Shown: piece by piece, positions 49,255 through 58,559 of the stretch
How positions within the stretch are numbered: the first letter of the stretch is position 1
Layout of the letters: the number at the start of each line of letters is the position of its first letter
Assembly: GCF_029017545.1 (NCBI RefSeq)
Contig: NW_026555337.1
Span: 34,008,221 to 34,072,220, forward strand
DNA length: 64,000 nucleotides
Reading direction: 5' to 3'
DNA from: Prosopis cineraria
Lineage: Eukaryota; Streptophyta; Magnoliopsida; Fabales; Fabaceae
Notes under the pieces: generated by a model
Databases searched by the model: none
Told to the model about the DNA's origin: nothing
What the model saw: the letters and a program-made list of their open reading frames with translations, nothing else
Made by a program: the position numbers and the translations under genes

Positions 49255-49723
49255 CCATAAAAAAATAACGGTTATATAAATAACCGTCATTTATACTGAA
49301 ATAAATGACGGGTAAAAAAATATACTCGTCATTTATACTGACTATAAATGGTCAAAATTTTTACCATACTTTAAATGATGGGTAAATTATATACCCGTCA
49401 TTTAAAGTAATTATAAATGACGGGTATAAAACTTACCCGTCATTTAAAGTCTCTTTAAATGACGGGTAATTTATATACCCGACTTTAAATGACGGGTAAT
49501 TTATATACCCGTCATTTATAATTCATTTAAATGACGGGTATATCATTTACCCGTCATTTAAATTCTCATTTTGCTTCTCGCTTTGTAGAAATTTTATTTT
49601 AAATGAGAGTTTTATAACCGTCATTTATTAGGGGTCTTTAAATGTCAGCCGAATAAATGACACTTATTAACCGTCATTTATGGACTAAAATAACCGTCAT
49701 TTATTTCCTTTTTTGTAGTAGTG
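49255..49723 (+). repeat. CACTA-3 right subterminal repeats
   Basis: About eighteen copies of ATGACGGGTA or TACCCGTCAT, many in head-to-head pairs with 8-10 bp AT spacers, ending TTTTTTGTAGTAGTG. The pairs make strong potential hairpins. Confidence 0.92.
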
Positions 49724-51349
49724 GGAGTAGGTATAAACGAAACCTCAATTTATTCCCTATAATTATATAAACTTCATCCTACTACCAACACAATCCCAAC
49801 CGATTGCAAGTATTCAAAATTCCAAAACCAAAGTTCATATCTTAATAATTTTTCAAACATCAACACTTACCACCAATTTACCTCATATCACTAATAATGA
49901 CTACTATTCAATTGAGGTATGTCTCGTGTCAAACACCTTGTGTACATAATTTCCAATCCATTCAATAAAACTTTTTAATCAAATACCTCTTGCCAAACAA
50001 TTTTTTTTAAACTCCTACAATTAAATTCATTATACTTCTATCACCTATTTTTATTAGATGTCTTCAACATCGTCAAAATCAAAAGATAAAACAACACCAT
50101 AGTTGTAAATTTCTCAATATACCACTTCCAAGACTTCAACTAACCACACTATCACTTCAAAATTAGATTCTTTGCAATACCCAAACTTAACTCATCTAAA
50201 TAACATTTAAACCAGCTATGCTTTGTCAAATTTAATGAAATCTCAAAAAAATGTTGCTCTAAACAAAAATTCTATTCTATTAATTGAGATACATCCTCAA
50301 ATGTCCTTTATCTTTCCATAATTAACAATTAGTACAGAGGAAAGGAAAAGAAAACATGCGGCCTTCTCAAGCTCAAATCCTCCTCCCAATCAATTAAGCT
50401 TAAAGAAGATTTAAACTCACATCTATATCCCTCTCGTAGCAACAAATCCATGAATAGATATTTCTTTTCTTCTCTTCTTTTTGTGTTAATTTCAACTTGT
50501 TTGAATCATAATTTGTCCTTCCCAGTCACCATGTACAACAGCACAGAGGAGTAAAATTTTCTTCTTTAATTATCAAATCATACACCCACACGTATAGAAT
50601 CCATAAGAAGGAAAGGATATCGTTTCTCACCTTAATTAGCAACGATAGAGAAAGGAAGGAAGGGGAAAGAGTTGACCGAACAGACGAAACAGGGGAAAAC
50701 AGAATTCATCACTTTAGCCACCAACAGCCACTGCATTCATCGACAGCGCACAGTTAGAAACAAGGGGAAAGAAGTTCGAAAACACCCATAGAACAGGAAC
50801 GCCATAGCCACAGACAAAGACGCAGAAGAAGGGAGAAGAAGATCCGAATACACCCCCAGCCACATGAACCTAAAAGCACAATCGACGCTAGCGTTTTTAA
50901 TCAAAGAAGGAAGAAGCTTGAACGGCGACATCTACAGTATCGACGACGGTAGCAAACAGACGAGGTGGAGAACTAAGATTTTCGACCAGAGAGAATGAAG
51001 CTTCTGGAATAAACTCCCTCTCTATGGTTCAGATGCAAATTTATTGGGAAAGGAGAGAAAAGAGATAAAAAAATTTCTCATACTTTAAGTTAGGGCAGTA
51101 GGGTAATTTCACAAGGCTGAAGAAAAATAAACTCCTTTTTAATTTATAGATTTGATCCCTTAAATACAAAGTTAGACACCAAGAGAATTTCGATTAAGCC
51201 ACCTCATCTTTCTTCTTATATTTATCCTAAAATTAATAAAAATATATTTAAATGCCTCATCAAAAATTTTAATTTAATTAATTTAATTATTATTATTACT
51301 TTATTTTATTTACTTTTTTTTGTTAAAACTTTTGGGTCACTACAGTTAT

Positions 51350-51634
51350 GGCCTGCTGTTACCAGCAGACTTTTAATAGCGGTTCTTGTGTTAACCAATG
51401 ATAAAAGATGTACTTTTAACAGTGGTTCTGACCATAATTATTGTTAAAAGTCTTCTTTTTCAAAAAAAAAAAAAATTTCAACAAGCAGCTCTCAACAGTG
51501 AACATAAACCTGCTGTTGAAAATTTATTTTTAATAGTGTTTAGACAACTGTCGTTAAAAGTCATATATTTTTAACATCCCCTGAAACAACAGTGGATATA
51601 GAACTGCTGTTAAAAGTGTTTTTTACCATAGTTG
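51350..51634 (+). repeat. CACTA-4 right subterminal repeats
   Basis: Repeats CTTTTAATAGCGGTTCTTG, CTTTTAACAGTGGTTCTGAC and AACTGCTGTTAAAAG in both orientations. The outermost sequence is AAAAGTGTTTTTTACCATAG. It is not a complement of the left terminus at 22906. The match to copy A (TACCATAATTTTTACCC) suggests that host sequence may begin already at about 51624. Confidence 0.7.
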
Positions 51635-51635
51635 T

Positions 51636-53134
51636 TACCCACATCATGGTCTAAATTTCATCCCCTTATAAAAGATGAGGTGGGACCACTAATAAGAGGG
51701 CACTTAAAAAGGCAAACGCAAGGGAAGAGAGAGTGATACACATACCTAATGATAGCAACCATATCACAACTTTATTCTTCATAGGAAACCCACTCACAAG
51801 CAAAAGGGTGACCCCAAGTGATGAATAAAAACTGACGGTGACAAAAATCAAATACTGTTGAAAGTCATCTGGGAGACGAAAGAATGAGATTGCTTCTCCA
51901 GGACAATATGTGTTACCATCATAAAAGGTGGTGTAGTTAAGAAGATCATTTGATGAGGCGGTGTTGTCTTTAGATAATAAGCCTTGTTGAATGAAGCCAG
52001 CAAGTGGATTAATCATATCTTGAAAGGTTATAGTTGCTATCACAGTTGACACCAAACTCAGATTCCCCCTCATCTTTTCTAACCAATCATCCTCATGCTT
52101 CAGCCAATTTTCAATCCATTTCAAAATCTTCATAAACCAATTTCCAATACACTTGAACATCTTCATCCAACAATTACCCTTTTAAGGAAGTTCAACTTCA
52201 GTAGTTGCTGACCGTGGTGGTTGTGGATGATGATCGGCTTCAAATCCTTCCTTTTCGGCCTTTGCCAACATGTGTTGTATTTTGTAGATTTTCAAGTCTT
52301 TTTATTGGACTGTGTTCCACGATATCCCGAGCTGTCAAGCCTATTTAGTTCTTCAAGTTTTCTATTTCTCTTATTTCTGGAATGCATACCAGATAGCTTA
52401 TCACCTAAATAAAGTGCATGTATATTTTAAAAAAGAAACTATTACCAAAATTGATAAGAAAAGAAAAGGATGGCAAAAGAATTAATATTGTACCTCAGCT
52501 CGCTTCAATATGATAGCAAAATGGAAAAGGGTGTTTCCAGCATCATCAGAGCTCATGAAGTTAAGAAGCTCACCAGTAATGGTAGACTCCAATTCCACCA
52601 AAGCTTTGAGAGTCTCTAGATGGTTGTATGTGACACATAGGTGAAATACAGTTTTTCTTTAGTGACGAAAACTCAGGGACTCTGGCTTTGCTCTGATCAA
52701 CTCTTGCACAACTATTGTTCTCCCTCTCATTGCAGCATAGTGAAGAGTAATTTTGCCGCCTTCATCAGGAAACAAGCATGGCTCATTATTTGCTCTTAGA
52801 AGTTCCTTCACGACATGGATGTGACCCTCTGTATAAGCCAAGTGGAGAGCTGTCATTCGGGAGGTGTTCACCTTAGGGGATAGATTAGGTTTGTGTGAAA
52901 GAAGTTTCTTTGTGAATTGAAAGTGGCCGAGCAAAGATGAGATGTGCAAAGGAGCTTCGATGAAGGAAGTTTTTGAAGTGTTGTGCAAGATATGTGAGCA
53001 TTGCTGTATCAATGAATTCAACTGTGATATTGCTGTATCAATGAATTCAGCTGTGATATGTTCCCACTATAGGTTGCCTCATAAAGAAGGCTCATTTGGC
53101 TAGAAATTGCGATTTTATTGAGTTCAACTTCCAT
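51636..53134 (-). pseudogene. Ankyrin-repeat/PGG membrane protein, copy B
   Basis: Read right to left. The start at 53134 gives MEVELNKIAISSQMSLLYEA then TYSGNISQLNSLIQQ. A 29 bp tandem duplication (53001-53058) shifts the frame; the ankyrin frame resumes with SKTSFIEAPLHISSLLGHFQ, then MTALHLAYTEGHIHVVKELL and KITLHYAAMRGRTIVVQELI. After a further lesion near 52659 it continues VFHLCVTYNHLETLKALVEL...NTLFHFAIILKRAE to a GT splice site near 52494. A second exon gives GLTARDIVEHSP-type sequence with frameshifts, then 52166-51666: DDWLEKMRGNLSLVSTVIAT (PGG domain start), NPLAG in place of NPPGG, and three hydrophobic segments. The C-terminal tail is cut off at 51636 by CACTA-4. Family members sit in membranes through this C-terminal part. 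Confidence 0.87.
53001..53058. repeat. 29 bp tandem duplication in ankyrin copy B
   Basis: Two adjacent units, 53001-53029 and 53030-53058, of TTGCTGTATCAATGAATTCA plus (A or G)CTGTGATA... with one mismatch. Because 29 is not a multiple of three it breaks the reading frame after SLIQQ. Confidence 0.93.
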
Positions 53135-53714
53135 CTCTCATGTTAGATAATTCATCATTACACGGAACCATTTATATATAAATGACTTACTAGAATCTTG
53201 TAAACTAAGACTTTTCATGGTCACAAATGCATTTAATGCACTACTTGTTAGGTTTGGGACCTTTAATGTCCCACTCTTTAATACCTCTTGTGATATTCCA
53301 TTCTTTTAATTATCATAAGATTCTATATAAAATGAAAGATATTTTAATATTTTACAATGGTGAAATGATGCAAGTTTGCATTTTTTTAATTACTTTTCAA
53401 AGAAGAATGTCCAAAATTATGTAATTTTTATTTATTTTCTTTGAAAAATAGTAAAAAAAGTGAACTATTCTATTCATTACTGTGACATTAAAATGTCTTT
53501 CATTTTATATAGAATTTGATTATAAAAAAGAGAAAAACTGCAAGAAAGTCAACGGATTGAAAAGAGTGTTAGAGAGATGGGGCATTAGAGGCTTTGTACC
53601 CTTGTTATTTTATTTAGAAGCAAAAAATATAAATACACAAAAGAGATACAAATGCAATGATAAGACTCTGAGCACACAGACCACCACATTTTCCCATATA
53701 ACCATATTATTATG
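53135..53714. other. Upstream region of copy B, no further gene seen
   Basis: AT-rich sequence 5' of the copy B start on the minus strand. Short accidental frames only. No defined promoter motif stands out. Confidence 0.4.
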
Positions 53715-54703
53715 CTCTCTTTGGATGGAAAAAAATATGAAAAGAAAGAAAATAAGAGAAAAAAATAAGAGAGAAAATACATTTTCTCTTATTTAGATAA
53801 GGAAAAAAAGTGGAAGAAAAGAAAAGTAAAATAGAAAATGGAATGTGAAACCTACCCCATATTCCTCCCAACTTTTTTTTATTTTTTATAAATAGAGAGA
53901 TTTTGAGAATAAAATTCTATTCCAGAGCCTACCCTTGACATTCTACTCACCTATTTTCATTTTCGCGTGACTCCAATCTTCAACTCAGAGCAGAGCATCG
54001 TCTTCAATGGCTTCTTCTTCTTCTTCTTCTTCTTCTCCGGCGTGTTCTTCTCTCAGCGTCTTCTATGAGATTTCCTGCTTTCTGCCATGATTTCATTCTT
54101 CTTCAAGTTGTTTACGTCAGAGCATCGATTTAATATTCTAACAAACATTTCCATTGGACCAAATCAGTAGTTACACTGAAACTAGAAGATAATAAAATAA
54201 TGGAAATGTTCAAGTGATTTAAGATTAAAATTAGAACTCACGCTTTGTTAGCAGTATAGAGTGTGCGCGCTGAGATGATAGGAAGGAATCATAGAGCAAG
54301 AGCCAAATCCAATGTTGACGATGGCTCCTTGGGATATTAGTGACATTGTCTTTTTATTAATTTTAATAGTGTTGGATATTTTATTTATATAACATTTTTA
54401 TCAAATTATTTAATTTTGAAATAAAATAATATGAAAAAAATATTTTTCACAACTAATTTGCTTTCACATTAATTTGATTATGTTAATTTTAATATAATTT
54501 CTGTTTTCAATTTATTTTTATGAAGATGATTACATAAAACATGATATATTTTAATATAAGGGCATAATAGTCACTATGATAGCTGTTTATTTTCTCTTCT
54601 CTTTCCTGTTTATCCAAATATGAGAAGTGATAATATTTTCTTTCTTTTTTATTTTCTTTACATTTTCTTTTCTTTTAACTTTTCTTTTCATCCAAATAGA
54701 GAG
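53715..54703. mobile_element. Putative 1 kb TIR DNA element
   Basis: Left end CTCTCTTTGGATGGAAAAAA; right end, reverse complemented, CTCTCTATTTGGATGAAAAG. The arms continue with purine-rich sequence (AAGAAAGAAAATAAGAG and AAAAGAAAAGAAAATG). The interior has no transposase; it has a (CTT)n run at 54014-54038 that encodes only a serine tract, and unrelated AT-rich DNA. The target duplication is not clear, so the class (PIF/Harbinger, hAT or Mutator) is undecided. Confidence 0.5.
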
Positions 54704-55000
54704 TAAATATTTGGATCCTACCTCTTATTTCTCCCGGAGAATTTCATTAGACTTGTGATTAATAAGTGTACATTTAGGTTTTCACAATAATTTATTTAAA
54801 ATTAACAACAATCTATTCTGATTTTAACAAGTTAAAAAAACTGATAGAAAAGGCTTAGTTGTTCATGTTAGTCATTTATCAACAAGTATCCGTTCGGGTT
54901 TTAACAATAATCTATTCATGATTAACAACAATATTGTAATAATCTAGATAAATAAAATAAAAATAAATACATAATGTATTTTATTTATTTTTGGAGCAAT
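54704..55000. other. Intergenic, no gene seen
   Basis: AT-rich sequence. TCCGTTCGGGTTTTAACAAT (near 54889) and a similar TTTAGGTTTTCACAATAATT (near 54774) form a weak direct repeat. Confidence 0.4.
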
Positions 55001-55007
55001 TATAACA

Positions 55008-55110
55008 AGGAAGAGCCTTGGTGTAGTGGAAACTATGCAAATAATACATCTTTTTAGGTCCATGTTCGAATCTGGTCAGGGCCTACGGAGTTTGAGTTTT
55101 ATTTTATTTT
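55008..55110 (+). mobile_element. SINE-like tRNA-derived head
   Basis: GAGCCTTGGTGTAGTGG at 55013-55029 fits a pol III A box (TGGTGTAGTGG), and TGTTCGAATCT at 55063-55073 fits a B box (GGTTCGANNCC). Their spacing is suitable. GAGCCTTGG(C/T)GTAGTGG is the start of several plant SINEs. It does not fold into a complete tRNA. The 3' end and target duplication were not found. Confidence 0.5.
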
Positions 55111-55239
55111 TATGCTTTATGAAATTACAATTCTTCCCTCATCTCTATCAGATTTCCCCCCTTTTTTTGGCCTTCTTCGAACATTCTAAGGAGCAGAGAG
55201 TTAGATAGCTGGTACCAAACCCTTGCCCTGTCTCTCATC

Positions 55240-57970
55240 GATTTTTGCCGCCTCCCTTCTCAATTACTAGTTGCGCCACTGATCATGTGAGTCATCGACG
55301 CCAATGTGCCTGCCGCCATGAGGTCCGCCGCTGCTGTGAGTTATTCCTTTGTTTCACTGCCATTTCTCTTCTCATTTTTGGTGAGGTTGTGGCAAATGCG
55401 TGGGCATTTTCTCCTTCCTCCTCTTCGATCATTGTTTGCTGTGGCTATGTGGGAGTGCTCAGAAGTTCTGTGCGCCGCTACACTGGTTTAGGCCTGTTGT
55501 GCAGTGGGAATTGATTAGTGGCTGTGGGAAGTTCATTTTTGTTGGCTGACACTCTTCCCCTGCACCTGCTGTGATCCCTTCCTCCCTGTGTATGCCAATA
55601 TTAGTGGAGGTAAAGAAGTCTTGAGCCCACTTGTTTCTTATAGTTTTTGTGCTTGAATGACTGCATGGATGATTGAGGTTGCAATTTCTCCTTTTGGTTG
55701 TTGCTGTCATGACTATATGAGAAGGATAGAAATTAAATTGAAGCCGAAATTCTGGTTTAGTGGTATCATGTGAAATGTGTAAGATGATGTTTAAATTTTT
55801 TTTAAGTTAAGATTGATTTATTCAATGAAGGGATTGAACTTAGGAAGCTGATTTACATATGTATTTATATATTAGTGAATTCTGGGAGAGGGAATCAAAG
55901 AGGAAGAAGTTGGTTTGAACTTGCAAAAATTAGTGCATATAAGGTGTTTGACATGAGGCTTATTAGAAGAAATTTTATGTAATTTCTGTACAATTTTTAA
56001 AATTTCATTGATCCTTGTGAGTGATATATCCAAATTGAGTACTATTGCCTTATGAACTAAAGTTGAAGATTCCAAAGGAAATTTGAGTATAAATTTGTAT
56101 GTAACTATTTAAATACTTGGGATTGGTATGGTTATTGATAAATTGATAGATATTTTAATTGAATGGTTATAAATAATGTACCTAAGGTATTTGATGCGAA
56201 GCTTAAGAGAAAATTTTGTCTCAAGTAAGTAGATTGGCATAGCTAAAGTAATATGGAGGAGATTAGTGATATGAATGATAATACTTGGACTAACCCTAAA
56301 GCATGAATTTGGGGTTTTGGAATTTAAAATGATGGTAGTTGATTGGGATTATGTTAAAAATTGAAAATCTATTAAAACATTTTGTTATTTTATATCCTTA
56401 TAGAGTGTGTGGAAGAATAAAACCCTGATAGCAATTGAAGGAAGAGTATTTTTGAGAATTCGAAACTCTGATATGTAAGTGAATAGTATCCCAATTAATT
56501 TATCAATAAAATTCTCTTTATAAAGTATATTAATGCCATTTTACTTTCTTATTGTTTTATTATTAGTAAATCATATTTATCAAAGAATGAGTCTTTTATT
56601 AAAATGATTCTGATTTGATGAATCAATTTGTTTAGTGAAATTATTTTATCATGTGAAAATATTTATAACTGTGGCAAAAGAATAATTAAGTTATGACATG
56701 TATATATATTTTCCTTATGAATTATATTTTTAAGATTGATGAAATTATTTTGAATAGCTTTGGAAATTTTGGTCACTAATCAAATGCAAGAATGAGTATC
56801 ATTTATACAATTTTATTTTGACAAGTATTGAATTGATGCTTAAGTTGACTCATGTAAGTTTGGTATTGAGAATGAACATGGTATTTTAGAAATGATTATT
56901 TTTCTCGCATGTTTGAAAAGTAATTTTGTGAAAACTTTAAGCAGAACACTGTTGCTAACGACAATTTCATTAGTTCTTAGTACGCCTCAATTAATGACTA
57001 ACTAGTTTGAATTTTTGTAAGCTCTTTCCTCACGTTTGTTATTCGTAAGTCTCATACTTACATTTGTTTTTGTGGGTCTGAGCCACATTTGGTTAGTATT
57101 ATTCTCGTCAGTGTGTCCACATTTGTTTCGTAACTTAGGCTACATTCGGTTATTTACCTTCATGAACTGTGTGTTCATGTTTGTTACCTGTTTTGTTAAC
57201 TCCTCAAAATCCTAAATTTTGATTAACTTGTGTATTCAAAATTTCAATAGTTTCAGTCAGTGACTGTACTATTTTGATTCATGTATGAATGATTTGTTTT
57301 CTTTAAGCATGATAAAATAAAGTACTTTTGATCCGCTCTCATTTTATAGTTATAACTAAGATTTATAGATTTAATGAGTTTATTATATTGAATTATCATT
57401 TTTAATCATTCTACATGATTATTTTTGCTTATTAATTTCACTCTTTTAAATTCTAATTTTGAGGATGCTATTCTCTGAAAATTTATTTTGATCTCAGATT
57501 CATTAGTTGACACTATCCTACTACTAACCTTTGAATGGCACATGGCTGTACCGGGTGGAATGTTGCTTAACATTATTTCCTGTTGATGTAAATATTTGGA
57601 TTCATGTGCTTTTAGTTGGAAGTAAGATCATGTGCTCTACATAGTTTATAGTTAGAATTTTTTTATTTTGATATATATATATATACTGTTTACTGGCTGC
57701 AAGGAGCTGAGCTCCTAATTTATTTGATATTTTGATTGAATCAATGTATTGTAAAGTTTTTAGGAGATCCTATTTATGGGGGAGGTTTTGCCAAAATTTC
57801 TACAAAAATATAGAAACTTTTATTGTAATATTTTTTATTAAGTATGTTATAATTTTCAATACAAATTCAACTATGTTTTAAAATAAAAAGATTTCTCAAT
57901 TTAGTGTTTAAGGGATGTGTGATGTGCTTCACATCCCGTGCCGGTCACCCTCTCTTTTTGGGGTGTGACA
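55240..57970 (-). mobile_element. Inverted, diverged relative of the 3.2 kb solo LTR
   Basis: The right end GGGGTGTGACA at 57970 is the complement of TGTCACACCCC, matching TGTCACGTCCC at 39184. Reading leftward it keeps the order seen after 39184: CCGGCACGGGATGTGAAG, then AAAATTTAGGATTTTGAGGA, the CACACAGTTCATGAAGG / AAATGTGG repeats (57060-57180), a GTTAGCAACAGTG block (56950), the ATTCACTTACATATCAG block (56480) and TTCCACACACTCTATAAGG (56410), which is the uninterrupted counterpart of the CACTA-3 insertion site. The low-coordinate end and a target duplication were not resolved. No coding sequence is supported; frames at 55245 and 55306 are not convincing. Confidence 0.7.
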
Positions 57971-58559
57971 AATATATTTGGATGTTTAATAAATAAAATA
58001 CATAAAGTTTTAAAGCTTCCAATGTATAATCATCTATATTAGATTAACAAGTAACATTGGTAAAATAACAAGTTTCATTTAAAAATTAACAACACACCAT
58101 TATGTTATTATATGGAAGTAGTTAGAAGCTTGTTTTACTACTTATATATATATATATATATATTTTGCTATATAAAATTAAAGAGTTTGGTGGGTTATTG
58201 GCCTTCAAGCATTTTATGTAATCGAGGGTCATAGGATCAAACTCTCCCTTGGCTTTGGCCACCTAAACCAATTATTTTTAAAATAAAATATCAGCGACAC
58301 CAGTGACCTGCTATTGGTGACACCACCGGCAGTGGGGGCTCCGATTGCCTTGCCAACAGTGGCGGTCCGATGGTTGGTGAGGGTGGGTTTCTTTTTTTTT
58401 TTTAACTTGAGGGGCATTTTAGACTTTTGATTGTAAAAATTAATATCAGTTAAGGACCAAGGAACTATAGTGCAATTTTGAAGTCAATTGGTTCTTGACT
58501 AATATTAATTTTCTTTAACTGTCCTTCGATGCTATTTTTCCTTATTACTTTTATCCTTA
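57971..58559. other. Intergenic, no gene seen
   Basis: AT-rich with a (TA)n run at 58143-58163. The stretch 58200-58260 (TCATAGGATCAAACTCTCCC) resembles a pol III B box, perhaps from an old SINE, but no A box is clear. Confidence 0.4.

Larger units (their letters stand above)
40806..49723 (+). mobile_element. CACTA-3, structurally intact En/Spm-type transposon
   Basis: Length 8,918 bp. The left end is CACTACTACAAAAACATAA; the right end, reverse complemented, is CACTACTACAAAAAAGGAA, giving 14 bp perfect terminal repeats. GGA flanks both sides (40803-40805 and 49724-49726). Both termini carry dense ATGACGGGTA repeats. It encodes a transposase (42613-45879) and a second gene (46019-49038) on the plus strand. 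The ends are the best preserved in the window, but both genes have frameshifts and stops. If mobile it would need proteins from another copy. It is a close relative of CACTA-2 in the opposite orientation. Confidence 0.95.
39184..51344 (+). mobile_element. Solo LTR-like unit (3.2 kb without its insert)
   Basis: Begins TGTCACGTCC at 39184 and ends GGGTCACTACA at 51344, with an exact 5 bp duplication GTTAT at 39179-39183 and 51345-51349. Subtracting CACTA-3 and one GGA leaves about 3,240 bp. TG...CA ends plus a 5 bp duplication indicate a solo LTR or small LTR-derived element. It has no coding sequence. It contains repeats of AAACGTGG...CACACAGTCCACGAGGG at 39990-40160 and a GC-rich patch at 40180-40310. 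A related copy in reverse orientation lies at about 55240-57970. Confidence 0.82.
22906..51634 (+). mobile_element. CACTA-4, En/Spm-type transposon split by two retroelement insertions
   Basis: The left terminus is CACTAGTGCAGAATTTG at 22906, directly inside ankyrin copy A. Element sequence is in three pieces: 22906-29628, 38160-39183 and 51350 to about 51634, together about 8.0 kb, a normal CACTA length. The pieces are proven contiguous by the exact 5 bp duplications of the two insertions (GTGAT and GTTAT). The second gene reads across the first junction. The left subterminal motif is CTTTCAACAGCGGGTG and the right one CTTTTAACAGCGGTT; they are related but not the same. I cannot find a right terminus complementary to the left one. 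The right boundary is uncertain (51618-51634), and the flanking host sequence does not give a matching 3 bp duplication. Confidence 0.8.

Noticed and set aside
53710..54710. Serine-rich protein from ATG 54007
   Set aside because: The frame is a (CTT)n tract followed by about 20 codons and a stop; no conserved sequence.
55008..55110. Functional tRNA gene
   Set aside because: A and B boxes are present, but no acceptor stem or full cloverleaf can be drawn; a SINE head is more likely.
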